Assembly (NCBI GenBank): GCA_900549825.1
Contig: URQB01000015.1
Span: 1-53,403, forward strand
DNA from: an uncultured Oscillospiraceae bacterium
GTDB lineage: Bacteria > Bacillota > Clostridia > Oscillospirales > Acutalibacteraceae
Direction of reading: 5' to 3'
DNA length: 53,403 nucleotides
Program-made: the position numbers and the translations under genes
Part shown: one piece after another, positions 24,765-33,601 of the stretch
Layout: each line of letters opens with the position of its first letter
Position numbering within the stretch: the first letter of the stretch is position 1
The notes under the pieces: generated by a model
The model's input: the letters and a program-made list of their open reading frames with translations, nothing else
What the model was told of the DNA's origin: nothing
Database searches by the model: none

Positions 24765-26615
24765 TTGGACGAACATCTGAAGCCCCTGCGTGAAAAGGCG
24801 ATGCGCCTGCCCCTTATGCCGGGCGTCTATATTATGAAGGATAAAAAGGGGAAGATCATTTATATCGGCAAGGCGAAGGCGCTGAAAAACCGCGTCAGCC
24901 AGTATTTCGGCTCTCAGGAGCGCCATGCGGTCAAGGTGCGCCGGATGGTGGAGCACGTCGCGGATTTCGATTATATCCTGACGGACAGCGAATTTGAAGC
25001 GCTTGTGCTCGAATGCAGCCTCATCAAGCAGCACCAGCCCAAATACAATATTCTTTTAAAGGATGACAAGGGCTATCATTATATCCGGGTCACCAGCGGG
25101 GGCTGGCCCGTCATCAGCGCGGCGATGCAGAAGCTTGACGACGGCGCGCAGTACATCGGCCCTTTTACGAGCTCGTTTACCGTGAAGCAGTCCGTGGACG
25201 AGGCGCTGCGGATTTTTCGCCTGCCTCAGTGCGGCAAGGTGTTCCCGCGCGATATCGGAAAGGGCAGGCCGTGCCTGAATTATTTCATTAAGCAGTGCTC
25301 CGCGCCCTGTGCGGGCAAGCTGACACAGCAGGAATATAAGGAAACCGTGGATGAGGCCCTCGCATTTTTGCGCGGCGGCAGCACGCAGGCGCTCAAGGAC
25401 ATCCAGCACCGGATGGAGGAGGCCGCCGAAAATCTGGAATTTGAAAAAGCGGCCCGCCTGCGCGACCGGATCAATGCGATCCGCCGGATGCAGGATAAGC
25501 AGAAGGTCGTATCACTCTCTGTCAAGGAGCAGGATGTGTTTGCCGTTTCCAACAGCGCGCAGGCCGCCTGCCTGATGGTGCTTCGCTTTGCACAGGGCCG
25601 GCTTTATGACAGCGAGTATTTCTTTATCGACAGCGTCGAGGATTTCCCGGCCGTGCGCGGGGAGCTGATCCAGGGCTATTATTCCATGCGCGATCATGTG
25701 CCGCCGCGCGTCACGGTCGACGGCGAGGTGGCGGACGAAGCGCTTTTATCCAACTGGCTGAGCGACAAGGCGGGCAGGCGCGTCCAGATCGCCGTGCCGC
25801 AGCGCGGCGAGCAGGCCCAGCTGATGGAAATGTGCCGCTCGAACGCGGCCGAGAAGCTTGCGGAGCATCTCGGACGGGCCGGGAAGCAGACGGCCGCGCT
25901 CGATGAACTGGCCCGCCTGCTGGGGCTGGACGCCCCGCCGGAATATATCGAAGCTTACGATATCTCCCACACCGCAGGCAGCGACAATGTAGCGGGGATG
26001 GTCGTCTTCCGCGCAGGTGCGCCCTATAAGCAGGCGTACAAGCGGTTTTCGATCAAATCCTTTGAGGGGCAGGATGATTACGGCTCCATGCGCGAGGTGC
26101 TCACGCGCCGCTTTACGCATTACATGGAGGAAAAAGACAGCGGCGAAGGCTTTGGCAAGCTGCCCGACCTGATCCTGCTGGACGGCGGCCAGGGTCAGGT
26201 CAACGCCGTGCGCCCAGTGCTCGAGCAGTTCGGCCTGCGGGTGCCTCTATTCGGCATGGTCAAGGACGATCGCCACCGTACCCGCGCCATCGCGGCGGAC
26301 GGCGGCGAAATTGCGATCCATTCCAAACGGCAGGCGTTCACGCTCGTCTCCTCCATCCAGGAGGAGGTGCACCGCTTTGCCATCGGCTATCATAAGCAGA
26401 AGCATAAAAAAAATACGCTTGTCAGCTCCCTGACCCAGATCGAAGGCATCGGCGAAACGCGCGCGCGGGCCCTGCTGCGCTCGTTCCAGACGATCCACGC
26501 CATCCGGGAGGCGACTGTCGAACAGCTTCTGACGGTAAAGGGGGTGACGGAGCCGGCTGCAAAGGCAGTTTTTTTCCATTTTCATCCAGAGGATGCACAG
26601 CAGGAGGAGGCGTGA
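24765..26615 (+). CDS. uvrC: Excinuclease ABC subunit C
   Basis: Makes both incisions in nucleotide excision repair. The 616 residues show the GIY-YIG nuclease (PGVYIMKDKKGKIIYIGKAK), a Cys cluster in the linker (CSAPCAGK), the UVR domain (NLEFEKAARLRDRINAI), the RNase H-like domain (YIEAYDISHTAGSDNVAGM, LPDLILLDGGQGQV) and C-terminal HhH repeats (IEGIGETRARALL, VKGVTEPAAKAV). The TTG at 24765 is preferred over the GTG at 24756 because GGAAGGG is 8 bases upstream of the TTG and overlaps the GTG. Confidence 0.96.
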   Translation: MDEHLKPLREKAMRLPLMPGVYIMKDKKGKIIYIGKAKALKNRVSQYFGSQERHAVKVRRMVEHVADFDYILTDSEFEALVLECSLIKQHQPKYNILLKDDKGYHYIRVTSGGWPVISAAMQKLDDGAQYIGPFTSSFTVKQSVDEALRIFRLPQCGKVFPRDIGKGRPCLNYFIKQCSAPCAGKLTQQEYKETVDEALAFLRGGSTQALKDIQHRMEEAAENLEFEKAARLRDRINAIRRMQDKQKVVSLSVKEQDVFAVSNSAQAACLMVLRFAQGRLYDSEYFFIDSVEDFPAVRGELIQGYYSMRDHVPPRVTVDGEVADEALLSNWLSDKAGRRVQIAVPQRGEQAQLMEMCRSNAAEKLAEHLGRAGKQTAALDELARLLGLDAPPEYIEAYDISHTAGSDNVAGMVVFRAGAPYKQAYKRFSIKSFEGQDDYGSMREVLTRRFTHYMEEKDSGEGFGKLPDLILLDGGQGQVNAVRPVLEQFGLRVPLFGMVKDDRHRTRAIAADGGEIAIHSKRQAFTLVSSIQEEVHRFAIGYHKQKHKKNTLVSSLTQIEGIGETRARALLRSFQTIHAIREATVEQLLTVKGVTEPAAKAVFFHFHPEDAQQEEA

Positions 26616-26664
26616 TGCTCTTTCGACCGTTTCTTCAAAAGTTGGAATTATTTCTCTATGAATG

Positions 26665-26693
26665 TTGACAAACACCGGCGCAAAATAGATAAT
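26665..26693 (+). promoter_or_regulatory. Promoter of rsmD-coaD
   Basis: TTGACA (26665-26670), 17-bp spacer, GATAAT (26688-26693). The leader to rsmD is about 160 bases. I saw no clear riboswitch in it. Confidence 0.75.
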
Positions 26694-26859
26694 AATTTAG
26701 ACAAGTTATAAATAGCCGTGAACTTGCTGCGATATCAGAAAGTGTCTCATTGATAGATCAGATATCAACGGCGCCAGCCTTGTTACTCGCTGACGCTTCG
26801 TCATAAAAAGAATGGATATCCGCTTTTCTGAAATGAAAGGCGGCACGGGAGTTTTGGTT

Positions 26860-27408
26860 ATGAGAGTCATCACCGGTTCCGCAAAAGGCCGTAAGCTGAA
26901 AACTCTTTCCGGCGAGGATGTGCGGCCTACGACTGACCGCGTTAAGGAAGCGCTGTTCAGCATCATCCAATTTGAAATTGAGGGCAGGCGTGTGCTCGAT
27001 CTCTTTGCTGGCTCCGGCCAGCTTGGGATCGAGGCGCTCAGCCGCGGCGCGGCAAGCGCTGCGTTTGTAGACGCCTCGCGCGATTCCATCGAAGTGGTAC
27101 GGGAAAATTTGAATACGGTCAAGCTCGCTCAGAGGGCGCAGGTTTTGCAGATGGACAGCCTTGCATTCCTCGCCGGTCAGTGCGGGCCGTTCGATATTGC
27201 CTTTTTCGATCCGCCGTACGGCACAGGGCTCCTGCAAAAGGCGCTGCCCATGGCTGCGCGCCGCATGGCGCCGGGCGGCGTGATGATCTGCGAGGCCCCG
27301 ACGAAGGAAGACCTGCCGGAGCAGGCGGAGGATTTTCGTCTGGTGCGCCGGTATCCCTACGGCCGGATTTCGCTTGCGCTTTATCGCAGAGAGGGGGAAG
27401 GAGCATGA
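26860..27408 (+). CDS. rsmD: 16S rRNA (guanine(966)-N(2))-methyltransferase
   Basis: Methylates G966 of 16S rRNA using SAM. The 182 residues contain the N-terminal MRVITGSAKGRKL, RPTTDRVKEALFSII, the SAM motif VLDLFAGSGQLGIEALSRGA near residue 45, and the catalytic FDIAFFDPPYGTG near 115. The start at 26860 matches the family N-terminus; an upstream in-frame ATG at 26812 would add 16 unmatched residues. The stop overlaps the coaD ATG by 4 bases. Confidence 0.95.
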   Translation: MRVITGSAKGRKLKTLSGEDVRPTTDRVKEALFSIIQFEIEGRRVLDLFAGSGQLGIEALSRGAASAAFVDASRDSIEVVRENLNTVKLAQRAQVLQMDSLAFLAGQCGPFDIAFFDPPYGTGLLQKALPMAARRMAPGGVMICEAPTKEDLPEQAEDFRLVRRYPYGRISLALYRREGEGA

Positions 27409-27902
27409 GAATTGCAGTTTGCCCGGGCAGCTTCGACCCCGTTACGCTGGGCCATCTGGATATCATCCGCCGCTCCTCAAAGCTGTTTGATCAGGTGATC
27501 GTCGTCGTGATGGTCAATTATCATAAGAAAGACAGCAGTTTTACAGCGGAAGAGCGCGTGGAGCTTTTGCAGCGCTGCACCGGTGATATTGAAAATATCG
27601 AGATCGATACATATAACGGCCTGCTTGCCGATTACACGCGCGACAAGGGTGCTGTGGCCATTGTGAAAGGCCTGCGCGCCGTATCGGATTTTGAATATGA
27701 ATTTCAGCAGGCGCTGACAAATAAGCGGCTCAATTCGGAGGTGGAGACGATCTTTATCACCACCAGCGCGGATAATATGTTCTTGAGCTCCAGCGTTGTC
27801 AAGCAGGTCTGCGCTTTCGGCGGCGATATTTCAACGTTTGTCCCCCCGGAAATCCGGGAGGATATCATCAGGCGGTTAAAACAGGGTTCCACCTGTTTAT
27901 GA
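27405..27902 (+). CDS. coaD: Phosphopantetheine adenylyltransferase
   Basis: Makes dephospho-CoA from 4'-phosphopantetheine and ATP. The 165 residues begin MRIAVCPGSFDPVTLGHLDII with the nucleotidyltransferase T/HxGH signature, and continue with IVKGLRAVSDFEYEFQQALTN and the ISSS-type FLSSSVVKQV motif. Overlap with rsmD (ATGA) shows translational coupling, a widespread pairing. Confidence 0.97.
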   Translation: MRIAVCPGSFDPVTLGHLDIIRRSSKLFDQVIVVVMVNYHKKDSSFTAEERVELLQRCTGDIENIEIDTYNGLLADYTRDKGAVAIVKGLRAVSDFEYEFQQALTNKRLNSEVETIFITTSADNMFLSSSVVKQVCAFGGDISTFVPPEIREDIIRRLKQGSTCL

Positions 27903-27930
27903 TTGGATTGGAAGGGAAGGATGTGTCAGT

Positions 27931-28797
27931 ATGAGCAGTATCAGTATTGCCGAATTGCTGGGCCAGATGGATGAAGTGATTGAAAACGCGACCGCCTCCA
28001 TGCTGTCGAGCAAGCGGTATATCGACATCCCCGCGATGCAGGAGCTGATTGCACAGGCGCGGGATAACCTGCCGATGGAGATTGAGCAGGCCACGCAAAT
28101 CGTGCGTGACCGCGGCGCGATCCTCAAGGATGCCAAGCAGGAGGCGCATGAGACGCAGGATGCAGCCGTCCGCAATGCGGACAATCTGCGTGAGAGCGCC
28201 CGCCGCGAGGCGGAGGCACTGACGAGCAAGGCCCGCCTGGAGGCGGACACGATGATGGAAAAAGCGCGCCGCGATTCCAAGGCAATGATGCAGAAGGCGC
28301 AGGATACGTCGGACGACATGATCGCCAAAGCGGAAGAGAAGGCGGCGTTCCTCGTTTCTGAGGATCAGATCACCAAAACGGCTACCGCAAAGGCCAATGA
28401 GATGCTCACCAACGCGCGCCAGCAGTCTCAGGAGCTGATGGAGCATGCGCAGGCCAAGGCCCGTGAAACAACGGAGACCGCGCAGGCCCGGGCAAATGCC
28501 ATGCTGGAGGATGCGCAGACCAAATCGAAGGATATGGTGGAAACCGCGCAGGCCAAGGCCAATCTCCTCACCAAAACGGCCAATGAGCAGGCAGAGGAGA
28601 CCATTTCTCAGGCGCAGAAGTGGTCGCATGATATGCGCACAGGCGCGAGCGAATTCGTCGAGCGCATCATGCGCACGTCGGACGAGCTGCTTACGCAGAG
28701 CGTCAATGAGATTCGCAGGGCGCGGCAGAGCCTGCGCGCTTCGGGTAAAGCTGAGGAAGAGCCTCAGCCGGAGCCGAAGCAGGAAGCAAAAAAATAA
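27931..28797 (+). CDS. Long coiled-coil cytoplasmic protein
   Basis: 288 residues, nearly all Ala/Glu/Lys/Gln-rich helix. No signal peptide or membrane helix is seen. The N-terminal 60 residues (SIAELLGQMDEVIENATASM) look like a small folded cap, then residues about 60-270 form one coiled coil with an irregular AxAKAxE-type periodicity (AQAKARETTETAQARANAML, AQTKSKDMVETAQAKANLL). The tail is Pro/Glu/Lys. RBS GGAAGGA precedes the ATG. It follows coaD by 28 bp, as in related clostridia. It resembles ATP synthase b-subunit or DivIVA-like helices only in composition. The function is unknown. Confidence 0.8.
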   Translation: MSSISIAELLGQMDEVIENATASMLSSKRYIDIPAMQELIAQARDNLPMEIEQATQIVRDRGAILKDAKQEAHETQDAAVRNADNLRESARREAEALTSKARLEADTMMEKARRDSKAMMQKAQDTSDDMIAKAEEKAAFLVSEDQITKTATAKANEMLTNARQQSQELMEHAQAKARETTETAQARANAMLEDAQTKSKDMVETAQAKANLLTKTANEQAEETISQAQKWSHDMRTGASEFVERIMRTSDELLTQSVNEIRRARQSLRASGKAEEEPQPEPKQEAKK

Positions 28798-28822
28798 TCG
28801 ACCATTTTTAACATATCATAAA

Positions 28823-28871
28823 CTGGGCCGCAGCCGGGCAAACAGTGAAACGGTCTGCGGCCCGGTTTTTC
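28823..28871 (+). terminator. Terminator of the rsmD-coaD-coiled-coil operon
   Basis: CTGGGCCGCAG (28823-28833) pairs with CTGCGGCCCGG (28855-28865) with one wobble pair, followed by TTTTTC. Confidence 0.85.
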
Positions 28872-29097
28872 ATTTACAGCAGAGAAAAGGCGCAGCACGC
28901 CTTTGAGAAAAAGCATTGCGAACCTCCATCTTGGCCCATATTTTACGTCTTTGCAGAGGCAGAAGCATGCGTTTTCCAACCTGTCTATGTAATGCACAAC
29001 TGCCTTCAAAGTTTTGTGCTTTTCGGCCAGAAGGGCAGGACGAAATTCGGCTTCACTGAAAAAACTTCCGCCTCGCATGGAAAGGATGGTCATATCA

Positions 29098-30144
29098 ATG
29101 AAGATTTTGGTCTATCTGACCGGCGGCACGATCGGCAGCCGCGTTGACGGCGCGACCGTCCATACGGATCCGGCGGCGGCCAGCCGCCTGTTATCCTTGT
29201 ACCGGGCGCGTTATGGGGAGGATGTTTCCTTCGACGTGCGCCGGCCGTGCAGCCTGCTCAGCGAGAATGCCACGCCCGGGCTGTGGTCTCTTTTGGAAAG
29301 AGCAGTGCGGGAGGAGGAGCTGTCTGCCTACGACGGGATCATCATTACGCATGGCTCAGATACACTGCCCTATACCTGTGCTGCCTTGGCCTTCCTGCTG
29401 CGGGACGTACCAATCCCGCTGGTACTGGTCGCAAGCAATTACCCCCTTGGAGACAGCCGGAGCAACGGCCTTTCCAACTTCCGCAGTGCGGTCGAGTTGA
29501 TTGTATCGCGGGAGATGCGGGGTATATTTACCGTTTTTCAGGATGAAAACGGCATCAACCGCGTCTATCTCGCCGCCCGCATTCAGGAGGCGGATACCGC
29601 TCGCGATCAGTTCGCAAGCTATGGCGGCGTGGATTTCGGGATCATCCGGGATGGAAGGTTTCACTGGAATGCGCATCTGCAGAATCCCACGCTCGATGAG
29701 GTGAACCAGCTTCCCGCGCGCCTGCTGCATGCAGACTGGGCTTTTCAGAAGCCTGTGCTGGCCCTGCGGCCCTATCCGGGGCTCGATTATCGCTTTTTAC
29801 GCCTTGATCCGCCGCCGCGCGCTATGCTGCACTATCTCTATCATGCGGCGACGGCCTGCACGCAGGGGGAGGGATACGCGCTGCCGGATTTCCTGCGGGA
29901 ATGCAGAAGCCGGGGAACGGATTGCTATCTCGCGCCCTTCAAGGCCGAAGGGGAGGCGCTGTATGAAACCAGCCGCGCGCTGCTGGAGGCGGGCGCGGTC
30001 CCTCTGTACCGGATCTCCTTTGAGGCGGCGTATGTAAAACTGACGATTGCATATAACCAGCAGGAGCTGTCGCCACGGAGCCTGATGGAGCAATGTTTTG
30101 CCTTTGAAATCCTGCCGGAATCCAAGGCCGGCGGACGGGGATGA
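29098..30144 (+). CDS. Asparaginase/glutaminase family protein
   Basis: Hydrolyses asparagine to aspartate and ammonia, judged by family. The 348 residues have the first catalytic threonine motif LTGGTIGSRV at the N-terminus and the second motif ITHGSDTLPYTCAAL near residue 85, followed by PLVLVASNYPLGDSRSNG with a family-like position for the catalytic relay. The start M-K-I-L-V-Y-L-T at 29098 is chosen since AAAGG lies about 12 bases upstream and family members begin there. No signal peptide, so a cytoplasmic type I-like enzyme. The THGSDT and NYP motifs differ slightly from the classical THGTDT, so substrate could differ. Confidence 0.85.
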   Translation: MKILVYLTGGTIGSRVDGATVHTDPAAASRLLSLYRARYGEDVSFDVRRPCSLLSENATPGLWSLLERAVREEELSAYDGIIITHGSDTLPYTCAALAFLLRDVPIPLVLVASNYPLGDSRSNGLSNFRSAVELIVSREMRGIFTVFQDENGINRVYLAARIQEADTARDQFASYGGVDFGIIRDGRFHWNAHLQNPTLDEVNQLPARLLHADWAFQKPVLALRPYPGLDYRFLRLDPPPRAMLHYLYHAATACTQGEGYALPDFLRECRSRGTDCYLAPFKAEGEALYETSRALLEAGAVPLYRISFEAAYVKLTIAYNQQELSPRSLMEQCFAFEILPESKAGGRG

Positions 30145-30319
30145 AAATCCGTATTGTAGAGATATAAAGTGCATAGAATGTAAGCTTCGGCCTTGTGTGG
30201 TTATACAAAATAGACGTTCTGTACAATTTTTTAGTCCATAAAGTGCAACAATCTGCCTGTTTTTTCGTTATATAGAGTGAGGGAGTTTCTCTGAAAATTA
30301 AAAACAGGAGTGCAGAAAA

Positions 30320-32209
30320 ATGAAAAAGACAATGCGGTTTCTCTCAATGGCGCTGGCGATCCTGCTGATCATTCAGCTTTTCCCGGCGACAAGCCTTGCG
30401 GCAAAGGCGGACGAGCTTCGCGCACTGGCGCGGGCAGACGCGGCGCAGGCGGCGCTTGCACCGGTCGCGTATGAAGAAGTGGAAAAGCGCGACGCCAACA
30501 CAAAGGTTTTTAAACGCGAAGATGGCTCCTATACGGCCATCCTTTCTCCGCAGCCGATTCATTATGAGGAAAACGGCGCGTGGAAAGAGATCGACAATAC
30601 GCTGGAGCGCAAAACGGTAGATGGCAGGCAGGTTTTGCAGAACCGGCAGAATGCTTTCCGTGTATCCCTGCCGGAGGCTGTTACCGGAAAGGAGCCGGTC
30701 TCCGTCACAAAGTCCGGTTACACGCTGTCCTTTACCATGCAGGAGGTGTCCGGCGGGGCGTCCGCGTCTATAAAGCGGCAGAGCCGTGCGGAGAAAAAAG
30801 CTGCACAGGAAGCGCCGGAAGCTGTGCAGGAGGCAAAGCTTGAGCGGCAGAGCGCGTCGCTCGTTTATAAGGATGTGCAGCCGGATACCGACGTGGAATA
30901 TACCGTCCTTCCGCAGTCTGTTAAGGAGAATATCATCCTGCAGAAGGCGCGCGACGGTGATGTTGTATACCGTTTTCAGATCAGGGCGGAGGGCCTTACC
31001 GCCGTGCAGAAGGAGGACAACAGCATCTCGTTTGAGGACAAGGCGGGCGAAGCAATCTTCCTGTTGCCAGCGCCTTTCCTTTACGATGCCAGTCATGCGA
31101 TTTCTACAGATGTTGCCGTATCCCTCAGCGGCAAAAACGGTACCTATACGCTAACCTATACGCCCTCAAAGGAATGGCTTGTAGCGGATGAACGCGTTTA
31201 TCCCGTCATACTCGATCCAATCGTGGAGACGAATGTAGCCTCCGGCATTGAGGATAGCTACGCAGTTTCCTCCGGGCTCGGTGCGGTCATCCCGCATCAC
31301 CTGTTGACCACCGCACTGGTTGAGAAAGACGCGGCGAATACTTATATCAAATTTTTGAATTCCAACATCTGGAGCTCCAAAACCAGTATCTTGGGCGCGA
31401 CGCTGACGATGTACGGCACAAATCAATCCTCCGGCGATACCGTGATTACTGCGCATCAGGTGACGGAATCCTGGATGGACAAGCATCTGATCCATACGAC
31501 TGAGCCTGCGGCGGCGGAGGCGGTGCTCGATTACGCAACCGTTTCCTCTTCTCAGCCCACGGCGCTCACCTGGGATATCACCAAAGCGGTGGCTGAGTGG
31601 AAGGCCAATAGCAGCTTCAATTTTGGCATTAAGCTGCAGGTGAGCAACCAGAGCGCGAGCGGCAAGGCGGAGCTGTATACGTCAGAGCATACCAATGCCC
31701 AGTACCGCCCGGTTTTCCAGATTGAATACCGGGAGACCTCCGGCAAGCCTGCACAGTACGATTATCATACGCAGTCTGTGGGGCGCGCGGGCGAGGTTTC
31801 GGTCAACGACTATACGCGCGGCGTCTATATCGCGCGTGACGAAATCGGCATTGACGGTAATATCATGCCGGTTTCGATCCGCCGGTATTTCAGCGACGCA
31901 AACGTCAATTCGCTGGAGCTGATGGTTGGCAGCGCCTTCAGCCCTTACGGCAACCGCTGGCTGACCAATTATAACCGTCTGATCTCCTACAACGGGAATG
32001 ATGCCGACGGAATTGAGCGCTACCGCTATCTGGATGAAGACGGCACGGTGCGGTATTATATCGCGTCAGGAGAACCCGCCGAAAACGGCCGGGTGAAATG
32101 GATTGAGGAATGCCCGATGGGCGTGGGCGATACGGGCAGCGCGCTGTGGCTGCCGGAAAGCCTGACGGACAAGGCGGACTATACAAAACTGGAGCTGGAA
32201 AATGCATAG
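30320..32209 (+). CDS. Rhs/YD-repeat secreted protein, N-terminal part up to an in-frame TAG
   Basis: 629 residues with a signal peptide (about 1-28, ending TSLAAKA). Then come an Ala-rich region, a wrapper-like beta domain, a DNRLRE-type domain (TYIKFLNSNIWSSKTSILGATLTMYG, residues about 340-475) and the beginning of the Rhs shell (SVGRAGEVSVNDYTRGVYIARDEIG, FSPYGNRWLTNYNRLI). It ends at TAG 32207-32209. The same frame continues at once as G-H-K-L-A-F-D-A-H-G-R-L, which is the expected next Rhs segment. So this is the front of one large protein (about 1,936 codons) cut by a single stop. As it stands, a truncated exported protein would be made. Confidence 0.85.
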   Translation: MKKTMRFLSMALAILLIIQLFPATSLAAKADELRALARADAAQAALAPVAYEEVEKRDANTKVFKREDGSYTAILSPQPIHYEENGAWKEIDNTLERKTVDGRQVLQNRQNAFRVSLPEAVTGKEPVSVTKSGYTLSFTMQEVSGGASASIKRQSRAEKKAAQEAPEAVQEAKLERQSASLVYKDVQPDTDVEYTVLPQSVKENIILQKARDGDVVYRFQIRAEGLTAVQKEDNSISFEDKAGEAIFLLPAPFLYDASHAISTDVAVSLSGKNGTYTLTYTPSKEWLVADERVYPVILDPIVETNVASGIEDSYAVSSGLGAVIPHHLLTTALVEKDAANTYIKFLNSNIWSSKTSILGATLTMYGTNQSSGDTVITAHQVTESWMDKHLIHTTEPAAAEAVLDYATVSSSQPTALTWDITKAVAEWKANSSFNFGIKLQVSNQSASGKAELYTSEHTNAQYRPVFQIEYRETSGKPAQYDYHTQSVGRAGEVSVNDYTRGVYIARDEIGIDGNIMPVSIRRYFSDANVNSLELMVGSAFSPYGNRWLTNYNRLISYNGNDADGIERYRYLDEDGTVRYYIASGEPAENGRVKWIEECPMGVGDTGSALWLPESLTDKADYTKLELENA

Positions 32210-33430
32210 GGGCACAAGCTTGCCTTCGACGCGCACGGGCGGCTCGTGAACATTACGGACGATACCCCAAATGCCAATCATAGCACGATTGTCTACGATG
32301 GCGATTCCCTGGTGAAAATCAGCAGGATCATTGACGGCGTAGGCCGTGAATACCGGTTTGTCTACGATACGCAGCAGGCCTCGCAAGGGCTGCTCACCGC
32401 CATCGAATGCTACGCGGCGGATGGTACGGCAATTACTGTAACGGACGAAACCGGCGCGGAGATCCCGCTGAAGATGACCTATACCTATTCCAAGAACCTG
32501 CTCATTTACCGCCTGGCGAGCGCCGTGTATCCGGACGGGGAGACGGCGACCTACGAATATAACGCCCTCATGCTGCCGTCGGCAGTGAACAATATCGACG
32601 GCTACCGCATGGAATATGAATACGACGGCGCGGGCCGCGTCAGCAAGATGACGGAGAAGGCGAAGGATCCGGAAACGGGCGGTTATGTCACGGGCAATGT
32701 CGTCACGGTCACGTCGCAGGGGATTTACCAGACGACGTTTGCGGATAACTGGGGCAATACGGAAGTCAAGCATTTTGACCGGTATGGGCGCACGGAGTCG
32801 ACACGCGATGCGGATGGTGCGCTCACCCGTCAGGAGTATGAAACGGAAGAGGTTGACGGAAAAACGCTGAGCGTAGCCGGAGTATCCTCCGACCTTTTCC
32901 ATGCCTTCAATCAGGTCGATAATCAGCTCGTTAACGGAAGCTTCACCGAACAGAGCGGCGGTCTGCCCGCAAAGTGGACGGCGGCTGGCTTCGGCAGTAC
33001 GGACCGGCTTGATTCCGTTTCGATCAGTGGGCATACGGTAAATGCATTGGGGCTTGCCGGCGGCATTTCCTCTGATAAGAAGCTCAGGCAGACAGTAGCG
33101 ATTGACGCGCAAGCGGGAGATATTTTTACACTGGGCGGCTGGGCAAAGGCGGATGCCGCAGTCACGCAGGAAGGCGCGCGTTTTTCCATCCGCGCGGCCT
33201 ATACGGAAACCTTTGCCAAAGAGGATGGAACGGCTGGCACAAGGGCAAAGGTTGTGGACGTCCCGTTTGATCCCTATGTTGCGGAGTGGCAGTTCAATGC
33301 CCGTGTCATTGAATTTGAAGGTGCCTGTACGGAAGTCGAGATCAGCATAGAATTTGCGGGACAGTTCAACGGGGCGCAGTTTGCTGCAGTGAAGCTGTAT
33401 GTCGAACAGTATAATTTTGAGGAAGAGCCG

Positions 33431-33601
33431 TGCTGCGTATGCGGAGAAGATTGTGCATACGGCCCCGGCTGCGATTGCCAGTGCGAAAGCAGGGAAAGTT
33501 GTACCTGCGCGCAGTGCTACAAATGCCCCTGCACGGATTGTCAGGAGCCGGACTGCGACTGCCGATGTACAGATGAGGCCGCTTGCACCTGCCCGCAGTG
33601 C
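33431..33601 (+). other. Cys-rich insert in the Rhs protein, two internal repeats
   Basis: 57 residues with 19 cysteines. Two similar units are visible, each running P-x-C-D-C-x-C-x(5)-C-T-C-x-Q-C. It interrupts the Rhs shell just after the jelly-roll domain. Metal binding or a disulfide knot is plausible. Confidence 0.7.

Noticed and set aside
32207..32209. TAG as a recoded sense codon in this genome
   Set aside because: TAG ends several normal genes here (RNase M5, sigF, the radical SAM gene), so a general recoding is unlikely.
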